The position numbers and the translations under genes are program-made. The notes below the pieces were generated by a model. The model saw nothing but the letters and a program-made list of their open reading frames with translations. It was not told where the DNA came from and ran no database searches. DNA of 34,958 nucleotides from Spirogloea muscicola (taxonomy: Eukaryota > Streptophyta > Zygnematophyceae > Spirogloeales > Spirogloeaceae): NCBI GenBank assembly GCA_009602725.1, contig WELB01000184.1, positions 257,621-292,578 on the forward strand, written 5' to 3'. Each line of letters starts with the position of its first letter. The first letter of the stretch is position 1. This document shows, piece by piece, positions 21,479 through 31,100 of the stretch.

Positions 21479-21690
21479 TCCCCTGGCCAGAGCCAGAGGC
21501 AGCAGCGAGGGCTCTGCCGGCACGAAGGTGCAGCGCCCGGGCCATGGACCTCTGCAGCGAGACGGCCAGGCGCATTCGATACACTTGCGCCAGCGACCCG
21601 GCTGCAGGGAAGTCAACCGGCTCCCCATGGAAGCGCCGGGCGATGGTGTGGCGGGCGAGCTGGGTGAGCAGCTCGAGCAAGAAGTGCTCG
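21479..21690 (-). pseudogene. Retroelement protein C-terminus fragment
   Basis: Minus frame: LLTQLARHTIARRFHGEPVD, AAGSLAQVYRMRLAVSLQRS, ALHLRAGRALAAASGSGQG. It appears identical by eye to the copy in the spacer of the inverted repeat at 12,977-13,125. It begins beside a hairpin module at 21,665-21,725. Confidence 0.8.
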
Positions 21691-21743
21691 CCCATAGAGA
21701 AGAGTGGCTGGCAAAGCCAGCCCAGAGGCAAGCCAGTGTGTAA

Positions 21744-21798
21744 AGAAGGAGAGAAGGCGCGCGCGGTGCGCATGAAACGAAATGGAGGCCAAATTAAA
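21744..21798 (-). repeat. 60-bp dispersed repeat copy
   Basis: Minus copy with GGCGCGCGCGGTGCGCATG and TGGAGGCCAAATT on the plus strand. Hairpin modules flank it on both sides. Confidence 0.7.
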
Positions 21799-21889
21799 GA
21801 AGCAGCCTGTCCGAGAATGACTGTGGCTGTGAGAGGCCAGCCCAAACGGAATCCAAGTCCAAGCCAATCATCGTTCAGGCAAGAACGAG

Positions 21890-22130
21890 TGCAACGACGG
21901 AGAGGATGGCGCCGCGCAGGCCTCGTTGAGTGGCCGGCCGAGATTGGGCCGCCTGTTGCGTGGAGTGCGGTGCGCTTTTGCCGTGAAGCTGTGGCGAAGC
22001 TTATCGGCGCCGACGCCAGTGAGCATCTCCGTGGAAAGGCGGTCACCGCCTTTCTTCTGGCTTGCGCAGCGGGGTTGCTCTTCCTCCCCTCAGCTCATCT
22101 GACATCCTACTGCTGACACGGGGGTACTAG
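21890..22130 (+). mobile_element. Retroelement inner fragment
   Basis: The frame EGWRRAGLVEWPAEIG... to EHLRGKAVTAFLLACAAGLL stays open to 22116. A degraded relative lies at 33,285-33,470, and another, inverted, in DENN intron 1. This suggests former coding sequence of the element family, but no domain is recognised. Confidence 0.5.
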
Positions 22131-22495
22131 GAGCGCCCTGTCTGCCTAGCCTTTGTACTTTGCACTTAGTACTTGGCCACACAGGCCCTCCATCTCTTCA
22201 TACATACTCCATTTTCTGTCTGCCTAGCCTGGTGGCTCCGTCATGAACACCTGTATGCTTCTGGCTGGCCTCTTCCAGCCGCTCTTTCGATATCAGCAGC
22301 CGCATTCTTCGCAGGGAGGGCGAAGAAGAATTTGCTCGCCCACAGAGAAGAGGGGCTGGCAGAGCGAAGGGGCTAAGGGCGAGGGAGGGCAGTCGTCTGA
22401 CAGTTGGTTGCTGGACCTTCTGCCCAGCAGGCCATCCTAACGTCACACGGAATCAAGTAGCTACGAAACACTCAGTAACCCCTACACAAGTAGAC
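22131..22495. mobile_element. Mixed retroelement 3'-end fragments
   Basis: 22,150-22,205 (plus) matches the family 3' region (TACTTGGCCACACAGGCCCT). 22,228-22,310 matches the repeats in DENN introns 1 and 8. 22,320-22,400 is a minus hairpin module (GCTCGCCCACAGAGAAGAGG). 22,455-22,490 (minus) reads a family coding end with its stop (GGGTTACTGAGTGTTTCG). Confidence 0.65.
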
Positions 22496-22499
22496 ACGA

Positions 22500-23180
22500 G
22501 ACGATGCAGATGAAAGTGCAGTACCCGCGAGTGAGCAACATCAAGTCCAAGTAACTCGCTGCAGGGAAAGAAGCACTCTGACGAGACCCTGAGGCAACAG
22601 CCATAGCGCGGCCGGCACGAATGATGACTGCGTGAGCCAGAGAGCGCTGGACAGGGACGGAGCGGCTGCTCAGCAGGAATTAATGAGTTATTCGTAGCTG
22701 CTTTGTTTCTTCTTGTGCTTGTTTTTCTTAGCGCTTCCCCTGGCTCCCTTCTCGTACTTTGTCCATTCTTTTTTGGGCTGGCTGTTCCAGCCCCTATCCT
22801 CAATGGGCGAGCTCTTTCTTCTCGGAGAGCCGCATGCGAAAGACCTGAGCGAGCGAGCCGGCAGCATTGAAGCCAAGCACCTCCCCTGGCTGACCCGCTC
22901 GCCGATCAATGGCCTGCCGGGCAAGTCGCTGGAGGAGGTCCAGCCAGCGACTGCCGTAGGCCCCGCGTACGACGATTGCTAGGGCCGCGACTTCATTCCC
23001 AACCGGGTGATCTGCGTATTTGCGCTCCTTGCCGCGAGCCGCCGCGCTGACCGCGTGCCCTGCTGTCGACGGCGATTTGATGGGGCTCGCGGAGTCGACG
23101 CAGTCAGTAGTCACCACATCCGCAATGATGTGGGGACCTCCGCCGGGCGGGATGGCGACCAGGAAGAGGGGCTGACAAAG
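22500..23180 (-). pseudogene. Retroelement protein C-terminal region, interrupted copy
   Basis: Minus frame: PPGGGPHIIADVVTTDC, GHAVSAAARGKERKYADHP, LDLLQRLARQAIDRRAG, AAGSLAQVFRMRLS, then after an insertion VQRSLAHAVIIRAGRAMAVA and LDLMLLTRGY. It is a second subfamily (KERKYADHP rather than RKLQHYSDNP). The inserted block at 22663-22822 breaks the frame; without it the two halves are in register. The 5' end is lost at a hairpin module near 23,165. Confidence 0.8.
22663..22827 (+). mobile_element. 5'-truncated 3'-end insertion with CGGAG target duplication
   Basis: CGGAG at 22658-22662 and again at 22823-22827 bracket a 160-bp block. It starts at the end of the element's coding region (CTGCTCAGCAG...), continues through TAGCGCTTCCCCTGG, the hairpin GGGCTGG..CCAGCCCC and GGGCGAGC, and ends TTTCTTCT. 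This is the expected form of a truncated non-LTR insertion. Confidence 0.75.
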
Positions 23181-23690
23181 GCCAGCCCAAAAAGAATGGA
23201 CAGAAATCCAAAGAGCCAAAGAAGGTGGCGAATGCGAGAACTACACAGCTAGACACGAGACGTGGCAGAGGGAAGCTTAGTACCCACGAGTAAGCAGCAG
23301 CAAGTCCGAGAGGCTAGGGCCAGAGGCTGCAGCCTCTTCCAGCCACCACCCTCTCCTGGAAGCGTCTTTCTTCCCTTTACCGTCTCGCTACAGAAAGAAA
23401 TTGCTCGCCTACAGAGAGGAGGGGCTGTGAAAGGCCAGCCCACAAAGGAGATTTCGTGTAATCTTGTGTACAAAGATGGACAAGATCCAAAGGTCAGGCA
23501 GAGGTCCATGTCTCGCGCGCTGCATCTAAGTGCCGGTTGTGCCTTAGCTGCAGCAGTAACCCCCTACTAAGACCGCAGGTCTGAGAAACTAGCGGGTCCC
23601 TGGCTAGCGAGTCCCTAGCTAGGGCCAGAGGCCGTATTTCGTAGCTACTTGATTCCCTGTGCGTTTTAGCGCTTTCCCTGGCCCCTTCGA
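23181..23690. mobile_element. Small retroelement end fragments on both strands
   Basis: Minus 23,336-23,276 encodes AAASGPSLSDLLLLTRGY-stop. Plus 23,505-23,567 encodes RSMSRALHLSAGCALAAA and then a stop. A minus hairpin module with GCTCGCCTACAGAGAGGAGG lies at 23,395-23,450. Confidence 0.65.
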
Positions 23691-24260
23691 AGTTTGTACA
23701 TTCTTTTCTCTGGGCTGGCCTCTCCCTGCCACTGCCCTCTCCTGGAAGCATATTTCTCTCCATTGTCTGACTTGCGGCTCGTGACTAGACCTATTTCTGG
23801 GCTGGCCAATAACAGCCATCGCCCTCTACTGGAAGAGTCTTCCACTTGGCTCCTCACTCGTTGTCAAGTGATTCATCCTACCCCAGTTTTGAGATTGCGC
23901 TTCTGGCCCCTTCGTAGTTGGCCCCTTCGAACCTTGTCAATTCTTTTCGGGCTGTCTTCTCACAGCCCTTGCCCCCATTGGGAGAGCCACTTCTTCTTTC
24001 CAGCACTGGTGCTTACTTAGTATCCTATTCGGAAAGCGCTTGGGAATGCGCTGTTTGGCCCCTTCGGACCTTGTCAGCTTCTTCTTGGGCTGGCTGTTCA
24101 CACCTTTGCAGTCCAGACGAGGCGTTTTTGAGAGAAGGGCTCGCCTATTGATAATAGGGGCTGGAAAATGCCAGATCCAAAAAATATAAACAAAGTACGA
24201 GAAGGGGCCAGGGGAAGCACTAAGGAAAACAAGCACAAAAAGCAGCTACGAAGCACTCAG
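23691..24260. repeat. Run of hairpin-module repeats
   Basis: Plus copies at about 23,695-23,760, 23,790-23,840, 23,920-24,000 and 24,055-24,115, and a minus copy at 24,138-24,215. Each has a CCCCTTCG..CCTTGTC-like lead, a GGGCTGG-type stem and a TTC-rich end. Nothing else is recognised. Confidence 0.7.
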
Positions 24261-24325
24261 TAACCCCTGCTAAGCAGCCTCAGGTCAACGACGACGAGGC
24301 GTCTTTGGCGGCCCACCTGCTCAGA

Positions 24326-24370
24326 AGAGAGAAGGCGTGCGGGGCGCATGAATGAAAGGAAGGCCAAATC
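24326..24370 (-). repeat. 60-bp dispersed repeat copy (degraded)
   Basis: GAAGGCGTGCGGGGCGCATG followed by GAAGGCCAAATC. It lies next to a retroelement 3' region read on minus. Confidence 0.6.
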
Positions 24371-24379
24371 AGAAGAAGT

Positions 24380-25276
24380 GGCACTCCCAATGGAAAATCT
24401 CGTGTATTTGAAACAAACGAAGGCCAAAGGCCAAGTACAAAGGCAAGCACATCTAGAGACCTACATGATCTACAGCAAATTGACCCGCTCAATAACCACG
24501 GGTCAAAACATAAAGGTCGCTTATCGATGCCTGAATGCTAGATGTCAGATACGAAGCCCTTCTGCCACCAACTAGAGCTCGGCCAGCTTTCCGGTGCAAG
24601 GCATTAGGCTGAGCACGCTGCAAACAGGCCGAAACACGTCGTCGCAAGAAAGACAGATATGCAGCTGGCAAGCCCAACTCAGCCGGAAACACATCTGCAC
24701 GACGTGTGTAGCCTAGATTGGCAATGTTTTGGAGGAGGGTGTGGAACGAGGACCCAGACAACCAAAGACGTCGATTGTCGCTGGCAGGAGCTGATCGCAT
24801 TGAGGGTTGTCGGAGTAGTGCTGCAGCTTTCTTTGTTCTGCAACGCCCACTGCGTGACCAGCGATGTGTGTTGATGCTGGTCCCTTGTACGCCTCCGTTA
24901 CAACAACGTCGACCAGGGCCCGTGGTCCTCCACCAGGTTGCACGCCCACAATGTCAAGTGTGCGGCGATGATGACGTCCCTGGGCGTCCGTGGTGATAGG
25001 CATGATATCGTTGACTTCCACGGCTGCACGGCAGCCGGCGTCGCGCATCAAGCCCGCCAGGGCATCGCGGAGGAGGTTGTGGATGCCCACCACTTCTGGT
25101 CCAGTGGGGCATCTCAGCATGTGAATGGCGAGCTCAGCACCCTCTGCACGGAAGCCGCACTCGCACTGCCGCACCCCAATCAGGCAGTTAGGTGGGAGGC
25201 CGAGGAAGAGTTGAGGCGAAGTCCGAAAGGCCTCGGAGCTGATGCTGAAGGCGTTGGCGACGGCGTGAGAGGTGAT
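24380..25276 (-). pseudogene. Retroelement protein with CCHC-like motif and nuclease-like domain
   Basis: The most complete N-ward copy. Minus frame from 25276: TSHAVANAFSISSEAFRTSP, then CECGFRAEGAELAIHMLRC (C-x-C-x11-H-x3-C), HNLLRDALAGLMRDAG, HHRRTLDIVGVQPGGG, ALVDVVVTEAYK, AEQRKLQHYSDNP, TIDVFGCLGPR. One base is missing near 24,747 relative to the copy at 14,990-15,010; the next frame then continues FHTLLQNIANLGYTRRADVF, AYLSFLRRRVSACLQRAQ and DLYVLTRGY-stop at 24489. The 3' region extends to ~24,380. The Cys/His motif before an RHN/HN-like block and a D..DVVVT..K domain is the order seen in R2-type elements; this is inference from motifs. No reverse transcriptase core is present. Confidence 0.82.
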
Positions 25277-25550
25277 CCAATGGGGGCAAGGGCTGCGAAA
25301 AGCCAGCCCAAATGAATTGGCAAAGGTTCGGAGGGGCCTACAAGCGTGGAGAGCCCATCTGCTCCGGTGCGCACGGGGAGCGGAGCGGACCGGCACCCAC
25401 GGCTTGCTCCGCAATGGGATGTACGGCAGAATCGTAGAAGCCGCTTACACTGTGGCGCTGGAAAAGTCCAGCGTCATGCCTCTGACAGCTGGGGCGGATG
25501 GCCGCCTCCACACCCGGCGCGCCATTCTCGTCGCCAGCGCGCTCGGCGGA

Positions 25551-25662
25551 AGAAGGGCTCGCCCATTGAGGATAGGGGCTGGAAAAGCCAGCCCAAAAAG
25601 AATGAACAAAGTACGAGAAGGGGGCCAGAGGAAGCGCTGAGAAAACAAAACACACAAATCGG
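25551..25662 (-). repeat. Hairpin-module insertion inside a retroelement copy
   Basis: Between the codons for ASALGG and LADVVTT lies a minus-oriented 3'-end fragment (GCTCGCCCATTGAGGATAGG, CCAGCCC, AAGAATGAACAAAGTACGAG). Target-site repeats are not clear because the site is G-rich. Confidence 0.7.
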
Positions 25663-25879
25663 GGGCCCCGGCACCTTGCCGACGTCGTCACCACCGACTG
25701 TGGTGACTCCAGGAGCGCCCAATGCTCGTCGGAAGAAGAAGTCGGAGGAGGCGGGCTGCGCAGTCCGCCAAGCGGCGGGCGTCAAGGAACGCAAGTACGC
25801 TGATCACCCAGTGGGGGCCGAGTTCGTCCTCTCGCCGTCGACGTCCACGGGGGCGTTTGGGACGCGATGGCCTGACCTT

Positions 25880-25951
25880 CTCCACGACATTTTAAAGGCT
25901 AGAATTTGCCTCTCTTTCTAAATTCCGTGCGCACCGCGCGCCTTCCCTCCA
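25880..25951 (+). mobile_element. 62-bp dispersed repeat inserted with CTCCA target duplication
   Basis: CTCCA at 25880-25884 and 25947-25951 flank 62 bases containing GGCTAGAATTTGCC and GTGCGCACCGCGCGCC. The surrounding frame reads PDLL and QRLARRA, and it is continuous if the insert and one CTCCA are ignored. This marks the limits of the dispersed repeat seen elsewhere in the window. Confidence 0.75.
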
Positions 25952-26199
25952 GCGCCTTGCGCGTCGTGCGGTGGCCCGCCGCCAAGGGCAGCAGAGCTAG
26001 CAGCCTGGCTTCCATGCCGCTGGGTCCCTTGCTCAAGTCTTTCGGATGCGCTTGGCCATTCCCTTGCAGAGGTCCCTTGCCTTCGCTGGCCACTTGCGTG
26101 CAGGCCGCGCCTTGGCTGCTGCCTCCGGTTTCCGTCAGGGCGACGTCTATCCGCCTGCTAATTACTCTGACTTGCACTTACGGACTCGGGGTTACTGAG

Positions 26200-26965
26200 A
26201 GCCGTTTTGCTGCCGTCTTAACAGTCAGTATCTTGCATTTTTGCTCCATCCGGCCCCTCCAGACCTTGTCCCTTCCTTTGGGGGCTGGCCTCTCACAGCC
26301 ACCAGTCAATTTGGAAGCGCTGTTCCCGGCGTGCCTGGTGGAGTGGGCTCTACCAAGAAGCTCTTGGGCAAAAGATGGCTATTGCCACCATAACGGTGGA
26401 GCATTGTGCTGCTGCTTTGGACACTGACGACAATAAAGAGCAAGACTCTTCCAGTAGAAATTGCTCGCCCACAGGGGGTAGGGGCTGGGACAATAGAGCT
26501 TGCTTTTGAACGACCAAGGCACTCCAACCCTCGGGATCATGAAGTTGGTAAAGCATAGCCTAGGAGTGCTAAAGGCCAGCCCGGTCCAAAGGAAATTTTG
26601 TGTATTTGGAAACAAACGTAGGACAATGGCCAAGTACAAAGGCAAGCACATCTAAAGATCCGGTCCGAAGGGGCCAGAAAGTGCCACACCACAAACCTAC
26701 GCAAGTGGCTACCACAATGGGTGGTCAATATTACAAAGTCAGCAGCCGCGGTCAGACTGTCTTGCAGTCAGGACATTGTCACGTTCATTCCTGACGCTGT
26801 TCACAAAAATCGGTTGTCACACCCCGTCCTTAGCTGCAAATTCTCGCTCTTGGACTTGGCAAACGGAACATGCTTACGCTTTCCAAGTCGCATTGCTTGC
26901 TCGCACAATCATCGAGGCCACAGCCTGACTCTGATATGAATGTCACGACTCTTTGACACTGACCA
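26200..26965. mobile_element. Degraded retroelement remains
   Basis: 26,200-26,320 is a plus 3' region with the GGGGCTGGCCTCTCACAGCC stem. 26,455-26,490 is a minus hairpin module. 26,575-26,660 is a minus 3' region with GGCCAAGTACAAAGGCAAGC. From about 26,700 to 26,965 nothing is recognised. Confidence 0.5.
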
Positions 26966-27340
26966 TTTCAAAAGTGGTGTGCTAGAAGGAGGACGCCACC
27001 TCTGACGCCACCTCTGCACCTCTCGCAAGTTGCAGTGCCGCTGCAAGCCTGTAGAGGTTATATGGCAATCAACAAACCAGGATATTTAAGAAACCAGGGC
27101 CGCTGAACAGCACCTCCTGCTTTAAATTCCACGAGTCTGCGCTGCTGCTATGCTACTAAGCATATGTCAAGCTGGTCAAAGGACTGCATGCTTGCATCAA
27201 GTGAATGTTGCCTTCTGCCAGAGACAAAGCATTTGGCGACACTAGGACGCCGGCATTAGAAGGAGCTGCGAACAAGTTTTCAGGCTCTGCTTAGTAGTGG
27301 AGATGAGTTTGGACAAAGTGCGCCGCACCTCACAAGCTTC

Positions 27341-27550
27341 ATGCCAGTACTCTTCAAGTGCACTACTGCGCAATGTCATCGATTGAAGCACCGGGGGGGG
27401 GTTGGGGGAATGGAGGGGGCGTCTTTGCGCTATGGGCTCATCAAGTATAGATTCACATTAAGCTTGTCATATAAGCACCGACGGGCGACTCTCATTGATG
27501 TGTTTGTCATGCGCAGCAGTGACTCTCTTGCAAATAACGTGGATTCCTAA
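27341..27550 (+). CDS. Small conserved ORF downstream of protease C (doubtful)
   Basis: 69 codons, counterpart of 15685-15933, sharing KYRFTL and RATLIDVFVM after a G-rich stretch. No family or start signal is recognised. Retention may simply reflect the duplication. Confidence 0.2.
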   Translation: MPVLFKCTTAQCHRLKHRGGVGGMEGASLRYGLIKYRFTLSLSYKHRRATLIDVFVMRSSDSLANNVDS

Positions 27551-28134
27551 TGCATCCCAGTAGGAGTGCTTGCTCCACGGTGTTCTCGTGTGTAGTGATA
27601 TGGCATGTCCAATTTGGAGGACCTCCCTTCACAGGGGATCTGTTACTTCTTCGTGGTGTTGTGGTCAACCAATATCAGGTTATGTTGTCTAATGACAAGT
27701 GAACTTGGTATTGATCTATGTAGACTAATACAGGAAAAGACAGGACATATGACCAAGGGGTATGGGTGATTGCAAGGTTTCCATTAATTGTGACATCCAC
27801 GCCGTCTCTGATTTCAGACTGACGGCGTGTTGATGAAGGTATGACAAAGCAGCATAGCAAAGACTTGTCAACAGTACCAGCACACGTCTTCCACTAAGAA
27901 CAGGAGCACAAGAGGGAGCACGTGGCATGAAACAGGTACTTCCATCTAAGGTACTCACTGGCAAAGTCGTTTTTGCCGGCTGCAGAGGGTGGGCTGCTTT
28001 CCATTGTGTTACTGCACCATGTTGATAGGAGCTATCATAAAACTATGACGAGTATACAAACGGACATCAAAGGTAGACAGATATGAGCTGGTGCTATCGT
28101 ACTTAACGATGGTTATATTAGGTATGCAACATGA
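27551..28134. other. Downstream flank of protease C
   Basis: Conserved with 15,934-16,504. Probably the 3' UTR and terminator region of protease C on minus. No gene seen. Confidence 0.4.
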
Positions 28135-31100
28135 CTACACGCTATGTGGAAACAACACTACTCGCCATGTGGAAACAACACACCTGCTATTCCTTGCACT
28201 TGTGTTGGTGGTCAATGAGCGGTTTTTGTGGTGGCCTGGTATGCGGGTGCCATTTCCACTCTTCTCGGGTGGGTGATGGCCCTTGGGATGGGTGCCATTG
28301 GCAGGTGCGGCACTTGGCGCCTGGTGATGGCTCCTTGTATGTGTGCCATTGGCAGGAGCTGGAGCTGCGCTTACTGGTGGGGCGGGAAGGCTTGGGGAAG
28401 GTGAGCCTTCTGGTGAGCCATAGTAGGGTGATGGGCTAGCACTTCCTTGAGGTGAGCCCAAGTAGTCGTAGCAATCCGGAGGACAATAATAGTAGTCACC
28501 GTACGATGACGGACTAAGGTAGCTATCGCTCGAGCCACTCGGGCTAGCAGCTGGAGCAGAAAAGAGATGAGGACAAAGGTGCTGACAGTATTCTAATGAG
28601 AATGGTGGCGGAGGTGGCGGGTTTTGTGCCACTGACACAGGAGGAGCAGGTGGTGCTTCAACAAAGCCGCCAACTCGTGCATTGCAATCAGCTGTTGACC
28701 ACCCGATGCGATTGTTGGGCTCATCCCAGATCATAAGCCTGTTCTGTTGGTGGAGGCTCCCCAGAATGTTGAAACCGTCCACACTAAGTATGAAGCTTAG
28801 GCACACTGTAGACGAATTCTTCCTCACAACATACTGCTGCCCCGTGGACAAGAACGGTGCATCGCATCCAAGGTCAAACTCAAGTGGGGGGAAGAGAATG
28901 TCCAGATCTGCAGCTGACTTTGTCTGGATGTGGTAGCATACCATTCCCGTATCATCAGAACGTAAGGGAGAAGTAAACAGATCTCCGGACACTTGTAGAG
29001 CCGCTACTATCTCCTGGTGAACCTGAGGTGACACTATGCTGAATAAGGAGCCGGTGTCAAGTATGGTGGGGATCCAAGCCACAGAGGGGATTGGAAGGTG
29101 GATTGTGCCCAAGGAGCAATTGAGCACATTGACCTCCCAATGGTCGTGGCTGTAGTCGTCAAAACCAAGAGGTGCGTATGTTATGCCTGGTGGAAGAGTA
29201 GAGCCGAACTCAAGAACCCCAACATTGGTCAATGCTGTCTCTCTGCTTGTTAAGCAGGTTGTGAAAGCCCCGCCAAAGTGCTTTGTCATCTGCAACCATA
29301 AGCAGCGAGAGACTGCATGATGAAAATGGCTTCTTTGCAAATATGACTGGATGCTTAGACCTCACTTATGCCAAGGCAGATCAAGTGTCTAGCATTTTTA
29401 TCTCTTTCCATGATGGTCAAAGTAAGGGATACGAGCAAAGATCACCATAGCAAGTAGAAGCTTTTCTCAGTGTTCAGCAATTCTTCAGAACCAAGGCAAG
29501 GAGGATGCAAGCTTGGCATTGACAGCAGAAGAATGGGTAGACACCTGGCCTGAGAACGACTTAAAGCTTGGGCCAAAGCCTAATATGCCTCCAACAAATA
29601 CAAACTCGCCAGGAGCTGATGTTGTTGCACCGCTACAACCAAAGTGAAGGGGCCAGGTTCGCATGGACTGGCCATCCTTGGTGACTACGTGCACAACATC
29701 GGTCGCCAGATGCCCATAAGTTGTAGTGCCATCGCCATATGAATATTGATAACCACAATTTTTATTGGTCATTGCGCTGTAATCCATGTAGTAGCTGTAC
29801 GAGCTGTCAAAGCAATCTACAGTTTCATAACCCTCATACTCTGAAATATCAAAGTCCACATGAAGGTGGAAGTAGTGGCACGTGTCTTGGCCACAGGTGA
29901 CGTTGCTGTATGTGGACGATTTGTGTGGATCAAAAGGCGGAAGGCTCTGATTGTAGCACTGAAAGCAAGGCTCACACTGCCAAGCATTGATGACAGTCAG
30001 GAAGGTTCCAGGAGCAGATGATATTGGGTGAGTCTTCGCCACGCTGGGTTAACTACCCAACAACGAAATGGACTCAGACAATCTGCAAATAATCCTGCCC
30101 CTTAAAACAGCTCAGCCAATCACTAGGTGCAATGAAGATGCCAAAGAAGCCCCAGATGTTGCAGTTTGCTACCTCCTTACGGAGCTGCGCACATAAGGGT
30201 GGGCGCTTGTGCTGGCACCTGTGACCACACAAGGTCGCTTCCAGTGTCAATTATTAGCTGCATATGCTGCGCAGGATGACAAATACCAGTAGCGTGAGCA
30301 TTCAAACAAAACAAACACAGTCTTGATTCTCGGCAGATGTACATATTGTGATGTTCTTGCAATAATGGCAGTATTTCCCACAGAAGAGCAGTGCACGTGA
30401 GCTCCACAGGCTGCCAAGGTAGTGCAAGCGCACACATACAATGCATATGAGAAGGAAGTGTGAGAGAGTCAAGCCTTGCCATGTCTTGTGTGGGTTTGCC
30501 TCTCAACCTTCCAAACACATTCAGGACTCTGTGCTAATACTTCTGGTAGGGGGAAGCTGAACCTGAGCCGGAGTACCCAGGTATACGTCCGTGTAGTACT
30601 GTGGGAGGCCAGCAGTGAAGCCTGGGTATACCACGCCCCCGAAAGCTGTTGGCCCACTTGCTGGACTTGGTGAAAGGGCGACTGTGGAGGTGGACTTTGG
30701 CTGGCCGCTTGAACGCCCGCGTAGCATCTTTGGTGCTCGAGGTCCTTCTGGCTTGACCAGTTGTTTTCCTCTAGAGTGCTGGCCAAGCAAGTCTGCTCGA
30801 ACCTGGGGAGGTGGTCACAGGTGGACACGGTGCAAGCAATAGCATCTGGTTTGTTAGTATTTGCAGTCTGTGGACTTAGCAGTACAAGATTTGCCATTGA
30901 ATACTTAGTAAAGCAGGAGGCCCATGACAGAATTGTGGTGCATGGTCATGTCAACCAGTCCCAGCCAAGTGGAAAATCTTTAGGATGTCAGGGACGATCA
31001 GCTGCTTTTGGATATCGGACATCCAATCACAAGAAGCTTACTAGACAAGCTTCCTCATTCTAATCAAGCACTCAAAATCAAGCACCCCTACTGTCTGGTC

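Larger units (their letters stand above)
15383..22110. repeat. Direct duplication, unit 1 (contains protease B)
   Basis: Matches unit 2 (26966-33480) in the same orientation. It starts at GAGGACGCCACCTCTGACGC, runs through protease B and its upstream region, and ends in retroelement-derived DNA around the AAAGGCGGTCACCGCC palindrome. Noncoding flanks as well as exons are conserved, so the copies arose as one block. Confidence 0.88.
25340..26199 (+). pseudogene. Retroelement protein C-terminal region with two nested insertions
   Basis: Plus pieces: WRAHLLRCARGAERTGTHGL, VMPLTAGADGRLHTRRAILV, LADVVTTDCGDS, VKERKYADHPVGAEF, TRWPDLLH, then after 25,951 QRLARRAVARRQGQQS-stop-QPGFHAAGSLAQVF, RMRLAIPLQRSLAFAGHLRA and LHLRTRGY-stop. 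It belongs to the KERKYADHP subfamily, like the copy at 22,500-23,180. It is broken by a hairpin module at about 25,551-25,662, the 60-bp repeat at 25885-25946, an internal TAG and frame shifts. Confidence 0.8.

Noticed and set aside
20907-21743. 278-codon plus-strand frame upstream of protease B
   Set aside because: It crosses the boundary between the conserved upstream region, the undetermined base and an antisense retroelement end; unit 2 does not keep the frame.
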